Shown one piece after another: positions 10,033 to 21,727 of a stretch of DNA of 64,000 nucleotides. Position 1 is the first letter of the stretch. The number at the start of each line of letters is the position of its first letter. The stretch spans positions 13,020,001-13,084,000 of the forward strand of contig NC_087096.1 of NCBI RefSeq assembly GCF_963855985.1, read 5' to 3'. The notes beneath the pieces were generated by a model. It had not been told where the DNA came from. It did not search any database and was given only the letters and a program-made list of their open reading frames with translations. This DNA is from Ostrinia nubilalis (lineage: Eukaryota; Arthropoda; Insecta; Lepidoptera; Crambidae). Position numbers and translations under genes: made by a program.

Positions 10033-13000
10033 ATGGAAGAGGATGATCCCATTGTTCAAGAGGTACTGGAAAGACCCGCTTGTAATTAGCAACGTGGTAC
10101 ACCCGATGAGGTTATGTTGTTGTTCATAAAAATGGATTTTAAACTGATTTTCTGTGCTCTTTCTAATTTCAGATCCCAGTTTTTCTATCCCAGGCCCTTT
10201 CGAAGAATCTTTATATTTATCAGTATCCAGTCAGACCAGCGAATAGAGATTGGAAAGATGTTAAAGTACTGAATGCCTCAATCAAGCCTAAAAACCAGTT
10301 GGTGAGGCTCGAGGTTGAATTAGACACTTACAGCGATAAATATTGTCAATCTAAAGGCGAGCAGATTGCACTAAATACTGATGGACATCAGGTAACATTA
10401 ATTACTTTGAAAAATTCATAATAAGTACATATTCATACAACAGCATGGTATTATTGTCCAAGTACCTTTAGACAAATATGCCATATGCTGTAGACTGTGT
10501 TGTAGATGTTACAGTACTTTTATTCCAAATAAGCCAATAATTTATGGCAACAACAGTAAATTTATGCTTTTTGTAATGAATATTAATAAATTACTGTATA
10601 TTTTGCTAGGAATCTTCATGGCATGTCAAAGAAAAAGACCGTGCTCAATATTTCCGGCATGGCATCATGGACAAGATAGTGTATGAAAGTAGTTCCCCAT
10701 GCAGTGAAACGCAGCACTATGCTGTTGCTATATTGCAAGACAAAGAGCTACACTGCACTCCAATACAAGGTAATTTGACTGTTAAAATCTTCTAAACTTG
10801 TGTTATTATTAGTTAATGTAATTCTATTGGCTTAGCACATACTTTCCTCCTGTTTATTTGCAAGTACATAAATTATTTATGGTATAGCTGTCAACGTAAA
10901 ATTGTGAATTCCGTCAGATTATAATCTGACGTAGTTAAATTACAATCTAACCTAACCTAACCCACTGTTAGTTTACAATCTAACGCGTTATATTATAAAC
11001 TGACAGAGTTTACAATTTCATGTTGACATAGCCATATTTAGAAAATATTGCATCATACACAACATTATTGTTTACTTACAGTAATGCTTCTTATTGAGTA
11101 AATTAACAATATTTATGTCAAAAAATACACATAAAAATATCATAAATCTATTAACATTCTTCCTATGTTAATTTCATGTTAACCCTTGAAGTCCTGTGAA
11201 TGTAGACACAACATTTAATAATCAATTGTTATTTAGCATATTTAACTTGGTACAAAAGGCTAAAGGGATTATTAGTAATTATTGGTGCAACCCAAATTAC
11301 TTATTAGTAATTTTAGTAGAATATTTTCTTACAAAATAATGTTATGTGGTCTTATGTGACTGCTTTGAGTTTGATGGGTTAATGGAAATGTTAATTTTGT
11401 TATTCAGGTATAGTGCAGTTGCGGCCATCTTATTCTTACTTCGACAAACAAGACAAACGTAAACAGGACAAGAGTAAGGCTGAAGAATCTGATGAAGAAG
11501 AAAAAGAACCGGAAGCACAACAGGTAAGGTTTTTTGCTTGATTTTTTATCTTTTGGTAAAATTAATAATTTAGCAAGGACCTTTTTTTCTAAAATAATTC
11601 TGTTGTATTGGTTAAATAATACTGCAAAGGCAGTTACTGCTTGTTTTGTATTTTGTTAATTTCATCACAAAATGGACACATTAAATAATAATATTTCTAT
11701 TGTTTTAATACAAAGATAGAAGAGTGAAGAGATATAAATATTATAAGTATTGTTAACCATACCAAAGGTTGCTTCCATAAAACTTCTTTATTTATTCATC
11801 TGCTGTGATAATAAAGGAACAAAAGAGTGTTTATTTATATATTTCTTACTTTATCTTTTTTTATCAATGTAAATTTAATTGTTATGGTGTTTTTTGTTTG
11901 TTTACTCTTGTATGATTGCCCTGTTTTTCTTCTTCTTTTCCTGTACAAACTGTACATTGCGCCCCCCTGCTGACAACAGAGGGCCCCCGCTGAAAATCAG
12001 TTTCGAGACAAGCCCTGGCGCGGTCTTGATGTATGCTGAGCGGGTGCCTTTTTGTCAGAGGGGCACAAGCAGCTATCTGTACATTAATTTGTGTATCTCC
12101 TTCATTGTGTATCTATGTTTTTCCTGCTTGTATGTCTTTCTTTCAAATAAAAATTATTCTATTCTATTCTATTCTAGTATGGGTAATCTTACTTAGCACA
12201 ATTTCTTATTTTTTACATAAACTTTTGAGTATGTTATTTGGTTTCAGGTGACAGTGAAATTCGCGCGTCAAGAGACTGATTTAGCAAAGAAAGCACGCGA
12301 GAAATCATTCGAAACCATTTCCCAGCGGATATCTGAAGAGCCCTGGTTCGACGCCCTGTGGAGACATTCTGATACAGATCAAGCAGAAGTAAGAAGTTTA
12401 AAATTTTACCTATTTTGCTACTTAGTACTGAAACCTTAGGTTAGGCATTTTTTAGTTGTTTTTAAAGTCTATTTACTTTTATTTGAATAGTAAAAATAAT
12501 TAGGTAAAACTAGGGGTAGATAAGCACTGTCTGTGATTGAAACTGTACACTGTGAAATGCAATAAAGAATTGAGTATTGAGAAATATTCGGTGAATGATA
12601 TGCAACCCTTATGCAATCAAATGCTTTAAAATCAAGTAAGTATTTCTTTTTTGCAATTTTATTGTTATTTTACTTTGAATGACATCTCCAGTGTCTGTTG
12701 ATCCAGTACTGCACTATCCGTTTATTGCAATTATAACTCATTAGTGTTAGCCATAATTATGGCAAAACATTACACAATAGGTACATCCATAGAGATATAG
12801 AGAGATGCCATCCAATGTGTGAAGTTCGAAACTCAGTGTTGCATTACAAATTCACACACACAAAGTAATCAAAATATGTGCTCATTATCCACTGCGGTAT
12901 CCAACGTTTACGAATAATCTTTAGTACTACGCAAGCAATGTAAACTGTTAACATTATGACGTCGCTGCTGTCATCATTGCTTTTACGAGCAATGTGTTCT

Positions 13001-16000
13001 GTTTTTGGGCATATTGCTGCGACACTGGCCACGCCCCCTTGTCACATCTCCCTTTAGTTTCTGTGGGTACATCTTATTACTGCATATTGCAATCCTATCA
13101 TCATCATCTCAGCCATAGGACGTCCACTGCTGAACATAGGCCTCCCCCAATGCTTTCCATGTTACCCGGTTGGTAGCGGCATGCGACCAGCGCTTTCCTG
13201 CTACCTTTATGATGTCGTCGGTCCACCTTGTGGGTGGACGTCCCACGCTGCGTTTTCCGGTACGCGGCCTCTACTCCAGAATCTTGCTGCCTTATCGGCC
13301 GTCAGTTCTGCGTACTATGTGCCCTGCCCATTGCCACTTCAGCTTGCTAATCCGTCGGGCTATGTCAGCGATTTTAGTTCGTTTACGGATCTCCTCATTT
13401 CTGATTCGATCTCGTAATAAACACTGAGCATATTGCAATCATAACTAATTGACGCTTCTATTCCCAGCTCGAGCGTCTCAAGCTGTTCAGCATGACGTCA
13501 GCAGACGGGTCGGCCCTGACGGTCCGGGCGAAGGACTACATCCGAACCCTGGTGCCGCCCGCGCCGCCTGACGAGGCAGACGTGGCTCCCGCCACCAGGC
13601 CCTCGCCGCAGGATCAGATAACGCAGATACTTATCAATGGTAAGCGGATTAGAGTAGGCGCACACCGTTGATTTTTAGTTGGCCGATAGTTGTGCCCGAT
13701 TTTAATTTGTATGAAGAATCGGCCAAATCGAATCCGCGTAGTGTGCGCACTCCCATACATGCCCATACTGATCAACTGACCAACTAAACTATCGGCCGAC
13801 GAAAAATCAACTGTGTGCGCCTACTCTTAAAGTTGCGTAGAATTTAACAATTAGGTTTTACTAACACTTGTTTCCCCGGTTTTCATCACTTATTTTTTAT
13901 TACATCATGGAAAAGTACATGATGAATATTAAATAGCAATTTTTTATTTCGCTGAACCATTCTGAAATACAAAAATCAAGACGATGGTGAACAGATTTGT
14001 CTAGACAAAGTGCACATTATAATAAAATTGCAAAGCAGCCGAAAAGTGGTCGAAATGCCTTTTTTCTTGTTTTGTATGGAGTTTTGACGGATTCCATTTT
14101 CGATTCGATCAAAAAGTTCACATGTCTAGCTAGGGGGTAGACTTTTATCAACCAAAAACATTGTTTGTTTTATTTTATGCGGTTTACATTTATGAGCGAG
14201 TTTCTATACACAAGTTGAGATGCATTTGTTAAAAACGTTTCTTTGAAACTGAAGTTGTGTGTTCTAAGGGTATTCTTAGAACGTGTTTCTCGGTTTTCAG
14301 TCACATTCCTACATAATTTTGTATCGTAATCGTTTGTTCCCAGCAAAACTGATGACGTTCAACGACCTTAGAGCTTTGGTCCGTACCGACGAAGGCCAGT
14401 TACCTGAACCAGCTCTACTATCAGCTCTGAGCGCGAGCGCGTGCTGCGTGCGCGGCGTGTGGGCGGCGCGCTCGGGCTCGCTGTACACGCGCGCCGCCCG
14501 CGTGCCGCAGCGGCTGCTGTGCGCTGCCCGGGACCACGCAGTGAGTGAGACAGGCCACCGACCATAACCACTACAGATCACCGACCATAACCACTACAGG
14601 CCACCGACCATAACCACTATAGATCACCGACCATAACCACTACTGGCCACTGACCATAACCACTACAGGCCACTGACCATAACCACTACAGGCCACCGAC
14701 CATAACCTATGTCCTTTCATCATCATCATTTCAGCCACAGTACGTCTACTGCTGAACTTGCCTCCCCCAATGATTTCCATATTGAACCGGTAGCAGCCTG
14801 TATCCGACACCGTCCTACTACCTTTATGAGGTCATCGATTCAACTCCAGAACCTTAGTGCACCATCGGCAGTCAGTTCTGCGTACTATGAGCCCTGCTAT
14901 GTCCTTTGGTAAGGTAAGGAGGTCGTTGTCCACCACTATTGGTCAGTGACTTATTTGAGACCACGCCCCCCATCCTCCAGTCCAGATTATTATTGTTCGT
15001 ATCGAGCAGTGTAGGTTGCATTCTCAGCGGTCGCAGGTAGGGTTTGCAATCTCGCATCTTTAAAATCATGTTATAAAATGGAACGCCGACGAAGGCCAGT
15101 TACCCGAGCCAGCTCTACTATCAGCGCTGAGCGCGAGCGCGTGCTGCGTGCGCGGCGTGTGGGCGGCGCGCTCGGGCTCGCTGTACACGCGCGCCGCCCG
15201 CGTGCCGCAGCGGCTGCTGTGCGCCGCCCGGGACCACGCAGTGAGTGATACCCCGCTCTAAACAGGCCACCGACGATACCACTACAGGCCACCGACCATA
15301 ACCAACCACTACTGGCGACCGACCATAACCACTACAGGCCACCGACCATTACCACTACAGGCCACCGACCATAACCACTACAGGCCACCGACCATAACCA
15401 CTACAGGCCACCGATCATAGCCACTACAGGCCACCGACCATAACCACTGCAGGCCACCGACCATAACCACTACAGGCCACCGACCATAAACACTGGTAGC
15501 TGTAAGGCCAAGTCCTATCATCATCATCATTTCAGCAATAGGACGTCCACGTGCTGAACATAGGCCCTTCCCAATGATTTCCATATTGACCAGCTGTAAC
15601 CGGCGGTTCTGCGTACTATGAGCCCTGCCATGTCCTTTAGTACCGCGTGAAGTAACGAGGTCGGTGGCCGCCACTACTAGTCGGGTGCTATTACAATGTT
15701 TAAAACCAGGAGTTCCCTAATTTGAAACGCGTCTCCTTTCGACCATAAGAAAAAGTCCACGTCCTCCCGTCCAGATTAATTTTGCGCAGTTACAGTTTAC
15801 GCAGCACTTTTCCTTCCCTCACAATTTTTTTCTTCTTCCAGCTCTACCTCTTCACACAACATCCGTACGTTGACCGGCGGAAGTTCGCCGCAGCGGTCCG
15901 TCTCCCGGCCCTCGAAGTGCTGGAAATTCTCCAGTCAGTCGCCAAATACAATCCCCGCACTGGCTGGGAACTCCTCATACCCCCAGACACGGCCTTCGAA

Positions 16001-16279
16001 GCCAAATACCCTGACGTCATCCAGCGCCAAAACCTGTACTGGGAGGCCAGGCAACGCCAGTTCAACGAGATGCTGATAGGCGAAAGTATACCCAAACGTC
16101 AACGCAAGAAGTCTCAAAGGGAGTCGGTGAGTTCTGATACCATGATGAGCCCCAAACCTAGGTGTAACAGTGTGAGTGAGGAAGACAGTGATAGAAAGAG
16201 ACACAAGAACAAATCCGCCACTGGAGTTGGTAAACGGACTCGGCATATTAGCTCCTCCAGTGCACATGACGGAACGTGA
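10033..16279 (+). CDS. POLR3E: DNA-directed RNA polymerase III subunit RPC5
   Basis: Eight exons (10033..10062, 10173..10391, 10610..10769, 11408..11523, 12248..12388, 13468..13639, 14344..14540, 15842..16279) join in phase to 490 residues and a TGA stop. RPC5 pairs with RPC4 in the TFIIF-like subcomplex of Pol III, acting in the nucleus in initiation and termination at tRNA and 5S genes. The start MEEDDPIVQEIPVFLSQ, then YQYPVRPANRDW, CQSKGEQIALN, LQLRPSYSYFDK and ISEEPWFDALWRH match animal RPC5 colinearly. An acidic stretch (EESDEEEKEPEA) follows the dimerisation part. Winged-helix-like segments lie in exons 7-8 (LTFND-type region, PDVIQRQNLYWEA). The C-terminus is basic and serine-rich (KRQRKKSQRES). 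Introns carry MITEs, LINE tails and a partial copy of exon 7 (15087-15240). Confidence 0.95.
10880..11035. repeat. MITE-like inverted repeat
   Basis: The left arm (tatagctgtcaacgtaaaat, then gtcagattataatc) is mirrored by the right arm (attataaactgacagagttt, then atgttgacatagcca). The centre contains 'aacctaacctaaccca'. It lies in POLR3E intron 3. Confidence 0.7.
11925..12178 (+). repeat. Non-LTR retrotransposon tail ending in (ATTCT)n
   Basis: A locally GC-richer block (12000-12070) is followed by sequence ending 'caaataaaaatt' and then an ATTCT repeat at 12155-12176. This is the layout of a LINE 3' end with a microsatellite tail. The short open frames inside do not match a known domain. 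It lies in POLR3E intron 4. Confidence 0.5.
13095..13427 (-). mobile_element. RTE-clade LINE 3' fragment with 13-bp target-site duplication
   Basis: Antisense copy of the RTE ORF2 C-terminus and tail, with the (ATC)n end at 13096-13107. Direct repeats GCATATTGCAATC at 13082-13094 and 13428-13440 flank it exactly, showing a genuine 5'-truncated insertion into POLR3E intron 5, about 27 bp upstream of exon 6. Confidence 0.92.
13652..13826. mobile_element. PIF/Harbinger-like MITE
   Basis: TIRs of about 40 bp start GAGTAGGCGCACACCGTTGA and are flanked by TTA on both sides (13649-13651, 13827-13829). A 3-bp TTA duplication is the PIF/Harbinger habit. A second copy, split by another element, lies at 58199-59266. 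Confidence 0.8.
14550..14707 (+). repeat. Minisatellite, ~23-bp unit (copy 1)
   Basis: Tandem units of roughly 'accgaccataaccactacag' directly follow the exon 7 splice donor of POLR3E. An antisense frame here is an artefact of the repeat. It belongs to a ~700-bp tandem duplication with the array at 15262-15492. Confidence 0.85.
14712..14905 (-). mobile_element. RTE LINE tail remnant inside the duplicated unit
   Basis: Starts with (ATC)n and 'atttcagccacagtacg', a diverged RTE 3' tail in antisense orientation. A partner copy at 15513-15640 occupies the same place in the second duplication unit, so the LINE tail inserted before the duplication. Confidence 0.7.
15087..15248 (+). pseudogene. Partial duplicate of POLR3E exon 7 (3' part plus donor)
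   Basis: 162 bp repeat 14387-14548: the last ~154 bases of exon 7 and its gtgagtga donor. Four substitutions are visible (CCT/CCC, GAA/GAG, GCT/GCG, GCT/GCC in codon frame) and all are synonymous. The copy lacks the exon's 5' end, and no convincing AG acceptor precedes it, so normal splicing of exon 7 to exon 8 should skip it. It could be a relict exon, an occasionally used exon, or a second haplotype joined by the assembler. Confidence 0.8.
15262..15492 (+). repeat. Minisatellite, ~23-bp unit (copy 2)
   Basis: About ten tandem units of the same sequence as 14550-14707, longer than the first array. It again follows a copy of the exon 7 donor, confirming duplication of exon end plus array. 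Confidence 0.85.
15513..15640 (-). mobile_element. RTE LINE tail remnant (second duplication unit)
   Basis: (ATC)n, then 'atttcagcaataggacgtcc'. Partner of 14712-14905 in the tandem duplication. Confidence 0.7.
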
Positions 16280-16477
16280 TCTATACAATAGTTAGGTTAT
16301 CAAATTTGTAATGTAGTCACTGCCTGCTGCGTGCGACAAGTCGCGCTTTTAATACTGTAATATGCGATGAACTGGCCGATGTTTTCAATCAATAGAAAAT
16401 AGCTTTTAAGGTACTTTTTAATAAGACCTTTTTTGGAGCAAACCCCCTCAGTGGTGTTTTATAAGACCTCACACTAA

Positions 16478-16681
16478 GGCCCAGAACAGACGGTGAAACG
16501 CAACTGCAAAGAAACTGGAACTGCTAGTTACTTTTGAGCTGCATCTAAGTTTCTGCCATAGCGTCCGTTGAGAGAACACATGACGCGACCAGTTTGAAAC
16601 TTTCAGTTTCAGTTTCATTCATAAGAATCATCAGAAAGTTGCAGTTTCGTTGCAGTTGCGTTTCGCCGTCTGTTCTGGGCC
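16478..16681. mobile_element. MITE with ~32-bp TIRs and TAA target duplication
   Basis: TIRs begin GGCCCAGAACAGACGG and end near the centre with GCAACTGCAA. TAA flanks both ends (16475-16477, 16682-16684), suggesting PIF/Harbinger. It lies about 200 bp after the POLR3E stop and may be part of the 3' UTR. Confidence 0.8.
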
Positions 16682-17189
16682 TAACTGTTGGTAATTGACA
16701 TTTTTATCCTAACGCACTTGTCATACAATTTTCCGTGTGCAGTCCTGCAAAGGGACGACTCAAAACGTCTTATTTGAAAGAGCCTATAAACTAATTTCAG
16801 GGGATCCTAATCTCTTCTAACTTTGAGAAGGCTTTTTTACCACTGGGTTATCTCTAGTAATTGCGAATGGTGCTCTTAAGTAGAAGTAGAATATCTTTCC
16901 TAATAAAATAAACGATATTTAATTTAAGTACTTGCTTGAGTATTGAACTTAGAATGGTTTAGGGACCCTTGTCATTAATTATTTATTTTGCATTTATACA
17001 AATAACATGTTTATGTACATAGTTGGCCATTTTATCGTACAGCTACAATTAATAAGGAAATAAATAAACTGAATTAAATTTTTACAGCTTAGACACTGTA
17101 TGACATCACTGTAAAATATATACTTTTTGTATTATTATTGTTCCTAGTGGTATTATTTTACAACGAATCATTTGCGCGGTCAAGTTTGT

Positions 17190-18027
17190 CGAATGAATTT
17201 ATGGGTATCCTTCCGTTTGGCCAAATTACTTTTCGCCAAATTTCACTTCGCAAACAACTTATCGCCAAAGTTTAATTTCCCAAATGAACTTTTAGCAAAT
17301 GTACTTTTCGCAACTATTTCATTTGGTCAAATTTTACTTGGCAAATGTTTATATAGCAAATGTTTTATTTTACCAAATATTATATCCCAAATAATTTATT
17401 TGGTCAAATTGACACTTCACATGCTTACCCACCGTTACCCACAAATCAAAGCACAAAGCAAATGATCATGGTTTTCACAAGAATTTTATGTAAAACAAAG
17501 AGATTGCAGAAAATAGTATGGATGCGAAAGTAGGTTTTGCAGAAAATAGTAGGTTAGGTTAGGTTAGAACAGTGACCCTTAACGCGCGAAGGCGAGCGAA
17601 GCGTGCCGCGGCAGCGGCCGCCGAGCGCTAGAATCACCTCTATTGTTAATTAATCATTTAGTTTCGATAAAAATAATGAAATATGAAAATAAATTTAGAA
17701 CAAATTTTATATTAACTACCCACTAAACAAAATAATAACCACAAGCTAATTTGTATTCCATTCTATGCACCAATTAAATTATTTTGTAAATAGTTTATCG
17801 TGAAATATTTTTGCCAAATGAAACATTTGGCAAAACATACTTTGCCAAACAATAATTTGCTAAACAATAATATGCCAAAAAAGACATTTGCGAATTAAAA
17901 GTTTGCAATAAGTTGTTTTGCCAAATGAGAATTTGCCAAATGAAAATTTGCGAAACGTTGTTTGCCATGTGATAATTTGGGAAACGTTTTTTGGCCAAAC
18001 ATTAGTAATCCGAATTTATGAATCCTC
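17190..18027. mobile_element. Foldback-like element with repeat-filled arms
   Basis: Two ~210-bp arms are built from ~20-bp degenerate units containing TTTGCCAAAT or its reverse (17207-17420 and 17800-18003). The right arm is the inverted counterpart of the left, and outer words (GAATTTATG, GGCCAAAC) are also mirrored. A GC-rich patch at 17575-17640 and AT-rich DNA fill the middle. The internally repetitive inverted arms recall foldback transposons. The two open frames seen across the arms are repeat-derived and not genes. Confidence 0.65.
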
Positions 18028-18038
18028 AAGGAATAAAG

Positions 18039-18275
18039 GTTCGGCCAAACCAACGCGTGCAGCCTACGTGCACAATGGCTATAAGACGTCGTGTATGAAT
18101 TTGTAGCAATCAGTTTAAAGCAGCGTCTGCACGCGTCACTGACGATCAGATTGCGCTTGTCATTTTGACGTACCGCTGATTTTAAAATGGCGAAAATACT
18201 TTTGCACGCGCAGTGATCGCCATCGTGTAGGTACGCCATCACGCACGCGGGTTTCACGCGTTGGTTTGGCCGAAC
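18039..18275. mobile_element. MITE with GTTCGGCCAAACCAACGCGTG-type TIRs
   Basis: The first ~20 bases (GTTCGGCCAAACCAACGCGT) are mirrored by ACGCGTTGGTTTGGCCGAAC at the end. GC-rich inside, AT-rich outside, and directly adjacent to the foldback-like element. Confidence 0.8.
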
Positions 18276-19560
18276 ATTAAAACAATAATATACTTCTTAG
18301 CGCTGGTCCCTAGTAAAGATAGAATACTTTTCTATATTAGTTAGTAATAAATTAGGATCATTGAAACACAATTGTTGCCAGTTAAAATAACATGACGTCA
18401 CTTCAACGGTTATATAAAAGGATCATACGTTGAACTGTTAAAATTGAATTGTTATTAAACATACAGCTTAACACAACTCGAGTTCAATCTCATTATTATC
18501 GGACTTATTTTAACCCTTTTTATGGCAGTGGGAATATAGTTCCCACCATATTTTGAACTTTATTCCCTTGGCTTAAGGTCTAAAAATATTGAAAAATTTG
18601 GACTTATAGGCTTGACATAGTAACTTTTATCAATAACATTTTGTTAGTTTTTGTATTGATAAATAGCAACTGAAAAATCTGTTCTTAGTTAAATTTTCGT
18701 CCACTATAATCAACAAATTATGTATTTAGTTAAATAATAGTGTTTTAATAGACAAAATAATCAACTTAGTCCCATTTTAATAGTCATATTGTAATCAAAC
18801 CAGCTTGCTGCTATTGTAATAATATGTTATTATTATTTTAGATAGTTGCCAAATTAATAATTATAATCCGTATCTAAACTAGGTAGTACATAAGTAATTA
18901 TGTATATTATGATTTTATTTTTACTGGTCCAAATGATTTGTGTGTATGAAATGAGTACCTACAGACTGTATATTTTATTAAATTCAAAGTTAGTTGTGTA
19001 TTGTTTAATCGATTTTGCTAGCTTATTTAAACTGAAATTCATGTTTATTTTTACTTTAAATAACTGAATATTCAACAAAAACTGAATTATAATATTAGGA
19101 AAAGAAAAGCATTAATAAAGGCAAAAATAAGCAATATATTTGTTGTGACACACAGTTTGTGTATGTACTTTTTAACATAAAGTAGTTTCGGATTAAATAA
19201 TTTCGTTACAAAGATATAATGTTTAAGGATAAATGCATATTGTTTATTGCAATTGTTACACACAACATAATATGTATATAACATGTAACTGTTAACAAAA
19301 ATTGTGTATGACACCAATGTGATTTATTGATAAGTTGTTATTTTTTGTAAGCCAATAAACAGTTTTAATAGAAACTGTGTTGTTTTCCTGTAAATAAAAC
19401 ACAATATTTGTACTATTAGATTTATTCTATTTGGTGCATTTCACAACGGCAATAGAATCTATACAACATTAACATTTGCAACTGTTTAGTAAAGGATTTT
19501 ATTTTAGTAACAATTAAACAACATTTACAACTAATCTACGATCAGTTAAACTGATTTAGG
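18276..19560. other. AT-rich intergenic DNA
   Basis: No gene, long repeat or conserved motif could be supported here. Short frames lack homology and coding character. Confidence 0.5.
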
Positions 19561-19796
19561 TACAGTCAGCGTCAAATAGTTCGTGACACCGAAAGTGGCC
19601 AAAAAGTTGACAATACAACATCCTTATTCCAATTTTATTGTAACAAAGTGTTGCGGTCTTTGTGGAAATCCTTGGGGGAGGCCTTTGTCCAGCAGTGGAC
19701 GTCTTTCGGCTAAAACGAACGAAAGTGTTGCGAACTTTTTGACTACTTTGGCTTTGGCTGTCATGAGGTATTTGACGCTGACTGTACTTGCGTACA
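19561..19796. mobile_element. MITE with TACAGTCAGCGTCAAATA TIRs
   Basis: TACAGTCAGCGTCAAATA at the left end is mirrored by TATTTGACGCTGACTGTA at the right. A further GTTGACAA/TTTTTGACTA region pairs inside. A short RTE tail has inserted at 19656-19721. Confidence 0.85.
19656..19721 (+). mobile_element. 66-bp RTE LINE tail insertion with 11-bp target duplication
   Basis: The sequence equals the last bases of the RTE family (cagcagtggacgtctttcgg, then taaaacgaac). AAAGTGTTGCG flanks it at 19645-19655 and 19722-19732. It is an extremely 5'-truncated but bona fide retrotransposition event inside a MITE. Confidence 0.88.
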
Positions 19797-19986
19797 ATAA
19801 TGTGAGTTTAAGTTTGTCTATGACTCAGTTGTAAGTCAGTGCAAGAGCGATAAGGCACTGCATCTGATACGCTAAAAACATAATAATTACAAATAATACT
19901 ATTACTTCTTCGGGTCGACTTCTCAGATCCTGATTGGATACAGTGTGTAATCGCTCTAGGCCACTTACAATATCGATGGTCTAGTT

Positions 19987-20211
19987 CAGGGTTTCTCAAA
20001 GTGGGATACGCGAACCCCTAGAAGTTCGCCATTCGACGCTAGGGGGTGCGCGACAAGCTATAAGTAATATTGTCCAAAATTACTCATACAAATTGACTCC
20101 ATTTGCGACAAGAAATAGGCACACCCGGAATTAAATGGCTAGTTAAGGGGTTCGCTGTCCCCTGGAAACTTAAACCAGGGGTTCATGGAGCCGAAAGTTT
20201 GAGAAACCCTG
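19987..20211. mobile_element. hAT-type MITE
   Basis: TIRs CAGGGTTTCTCAAA and, reversed, CAGGGTTTCTCAAA. Flanks GTCTAGTT (19979-19986) and GTCTAGCT (20212-20219) agree at 7 of 8 bases. CAGGG ends plus 8-bp duplication indicate hAT. Confidence 0.88.
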
Positions 20212-20345
20212 GTCTAGCTAGACTCGTATCGAATCTGCGATTAATTGAAATTGAATTTACAGAGTTAATACTTTTTTGAGGGTGAACATAGTCCGCTTTG
20301 TATATCTACAGGCTCAAGACTTACAATGAGGGCTATCGTGTATAC

Positions 20346-20531
20346 CAGGGGTGGCCAACTAGATTAGACATAAGATCTACTGTTTACTAACGAAACCCTG
20401 GGCATCTACCACTTACATACTTCTTGAAATCTTAAATGAAACAGCATAGTTAAGTACACAATCGTCAATCATGTATTTTTTGCCACGATCGACTGGACTA
20501 ATAGTCGCGATCGACCGGTTGGCCACCCCTG
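20346..20531. mobile_element. hAT-type MITE
   Basis: TIR CAGGGGTGGCCAAC at the left is mirrored exactly at the right. A perfect 8-bp target duplication, GTGTATAC, lies at 20338-20345 and 20532-20539. The element carries no coding sequence. Confidence 0.92.
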
Positions 20532-20565
20532 GTGTATACCATTGTGTATACATACTGTATACCCT

Positions 20566-20640
20566 CATCAGTTGGCGCCACTGTAGAATAAGGTCCAATC
20601 ACTCGCTAGTGCCTAAAACAGTGGCGCCAATTGGTGAGCG
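20566..20640. repeat. Small inverted repeat
   Basis: 'cagttggcgccactgt' and 'acagtggcgccaattgg' face each other about 45 bp apart. Probably a small MITE. Confidence 0.6.
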
Positions 20641-21727
20641 CTTAAGCGGTAAGGTCCTCGAAACATTGGCTTTTTGATGGACTAGGTAAGTACTATTTTT
20701 ATTGAAACATTGAAATATTATCATTATTTAAAAAGAAACAGAAGGACTACTCCGAAACGCGCTTTCCGTAGTTTCGGGTCTGTCACCGTCGCTCGCGCTG
20801 GCATATCGCTTTGCGTGAGAGGGATAGCAACATTCGAAACTTCAGATAACGGTTTTCGTAGTAACCCCGCAGGTTTCTTGTCTAAACCACATTTATACAA
20901 GCTTTGGATCATAAATAATAGCGCTTGATTTTATTATTCGTACATAATACAGCTTAGTATATTTTGCTAATAAATAGCTAAGTACATAAAACTATAACAA
21001 AACATGATTAAACGTTAAAATTAATAGTCTCACAACAACATTTATAAAATTAATCTTAGTAAGTAGTTATTAATTAATGTATGATGTCATACCTATTTAT
21101 GAAATAGAAATTCATAAGTCGATCGTCAGATTTTTTAACTACTGTCTATCACAAATTACTTACCTAATTAATGACAAAATACTTTATAATTTAATTATTA
21201 CAATATTTATTTAAATATGGTGGAACCGATAAGTCGACTACCTACGTCCTATTTGACTTTCACAAGTAGATGTAATGAGAAAATTATAATCAGATCTTGA
21301 ATACTATGGCATAATAATGAAGTAGTTTATCTAATTAATATGAATATAACTACATCAATTTGGTTTTAAATCAAGATACCTACTGTATCGAATCTACTTA
21401 TGAGAACTCTCTAAGCTTGCTTGGGCTAAACCTCTAAAAACATTGTTTTTTGAATTTCACTGGTCCAAAATAAAACCCGACACGTTTTTTTAGTTAATTT
21501 ACAGATTCGCACTTTCTATTTGTAGTTACTATGTCAATTTTAACCGACTTCAACAAAAGGAGGTTCTCAATTCGGTCGGTATTTTTTTCTTGCGAAGAAT
21601 TCTAAGCATTTCAGGTTTTCTGTTCTAGTAAACTGGCCCATAAAGCTAAATTAGCGACACTGCAGCAAGCAAAACCGAATTTGTTATTTTGGAACTCAAC
21701 ATTACCAAGTCTCCAATTGATTTCCTT
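20641..21727. other. Intergenic DNA downstream of Mipp
   Basis: Mostly AT-rich. The only recognisable item is the repeat at 21541-21590. No polyadenylation site for Mipp could be fixed confidently. Confidence 0.45.
21541..21590. repeat. Interspersed repeat fragment
   Basis: 'aaccgacttcaacaaaagga' plus 'ggttctcaattcggtcgg' recurs in opposite orientation at 36473-36526. The phrase is common in moth genomes. I cannot assign its class. Confidence 0.6.

Noticed and set aside
14309..15674. Antisense frames opposite POLR3E exon 7 and its copy
   Set aside because: They mirror the GC-rich exon and the minisatellite, and change with the repeat.
17545..17566. Telomere-like TTAGG repeats
   Set aside because: Only two or three units of 'ttaggttagg' here and 'cctaacctaac' at 10950; far too short for a telomeric tract.
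17172..18257. Protein-coding frames of ~97-120 aa
   Set aside because: They read through tandem units of the foldback-like element and have no domain or codon bias.
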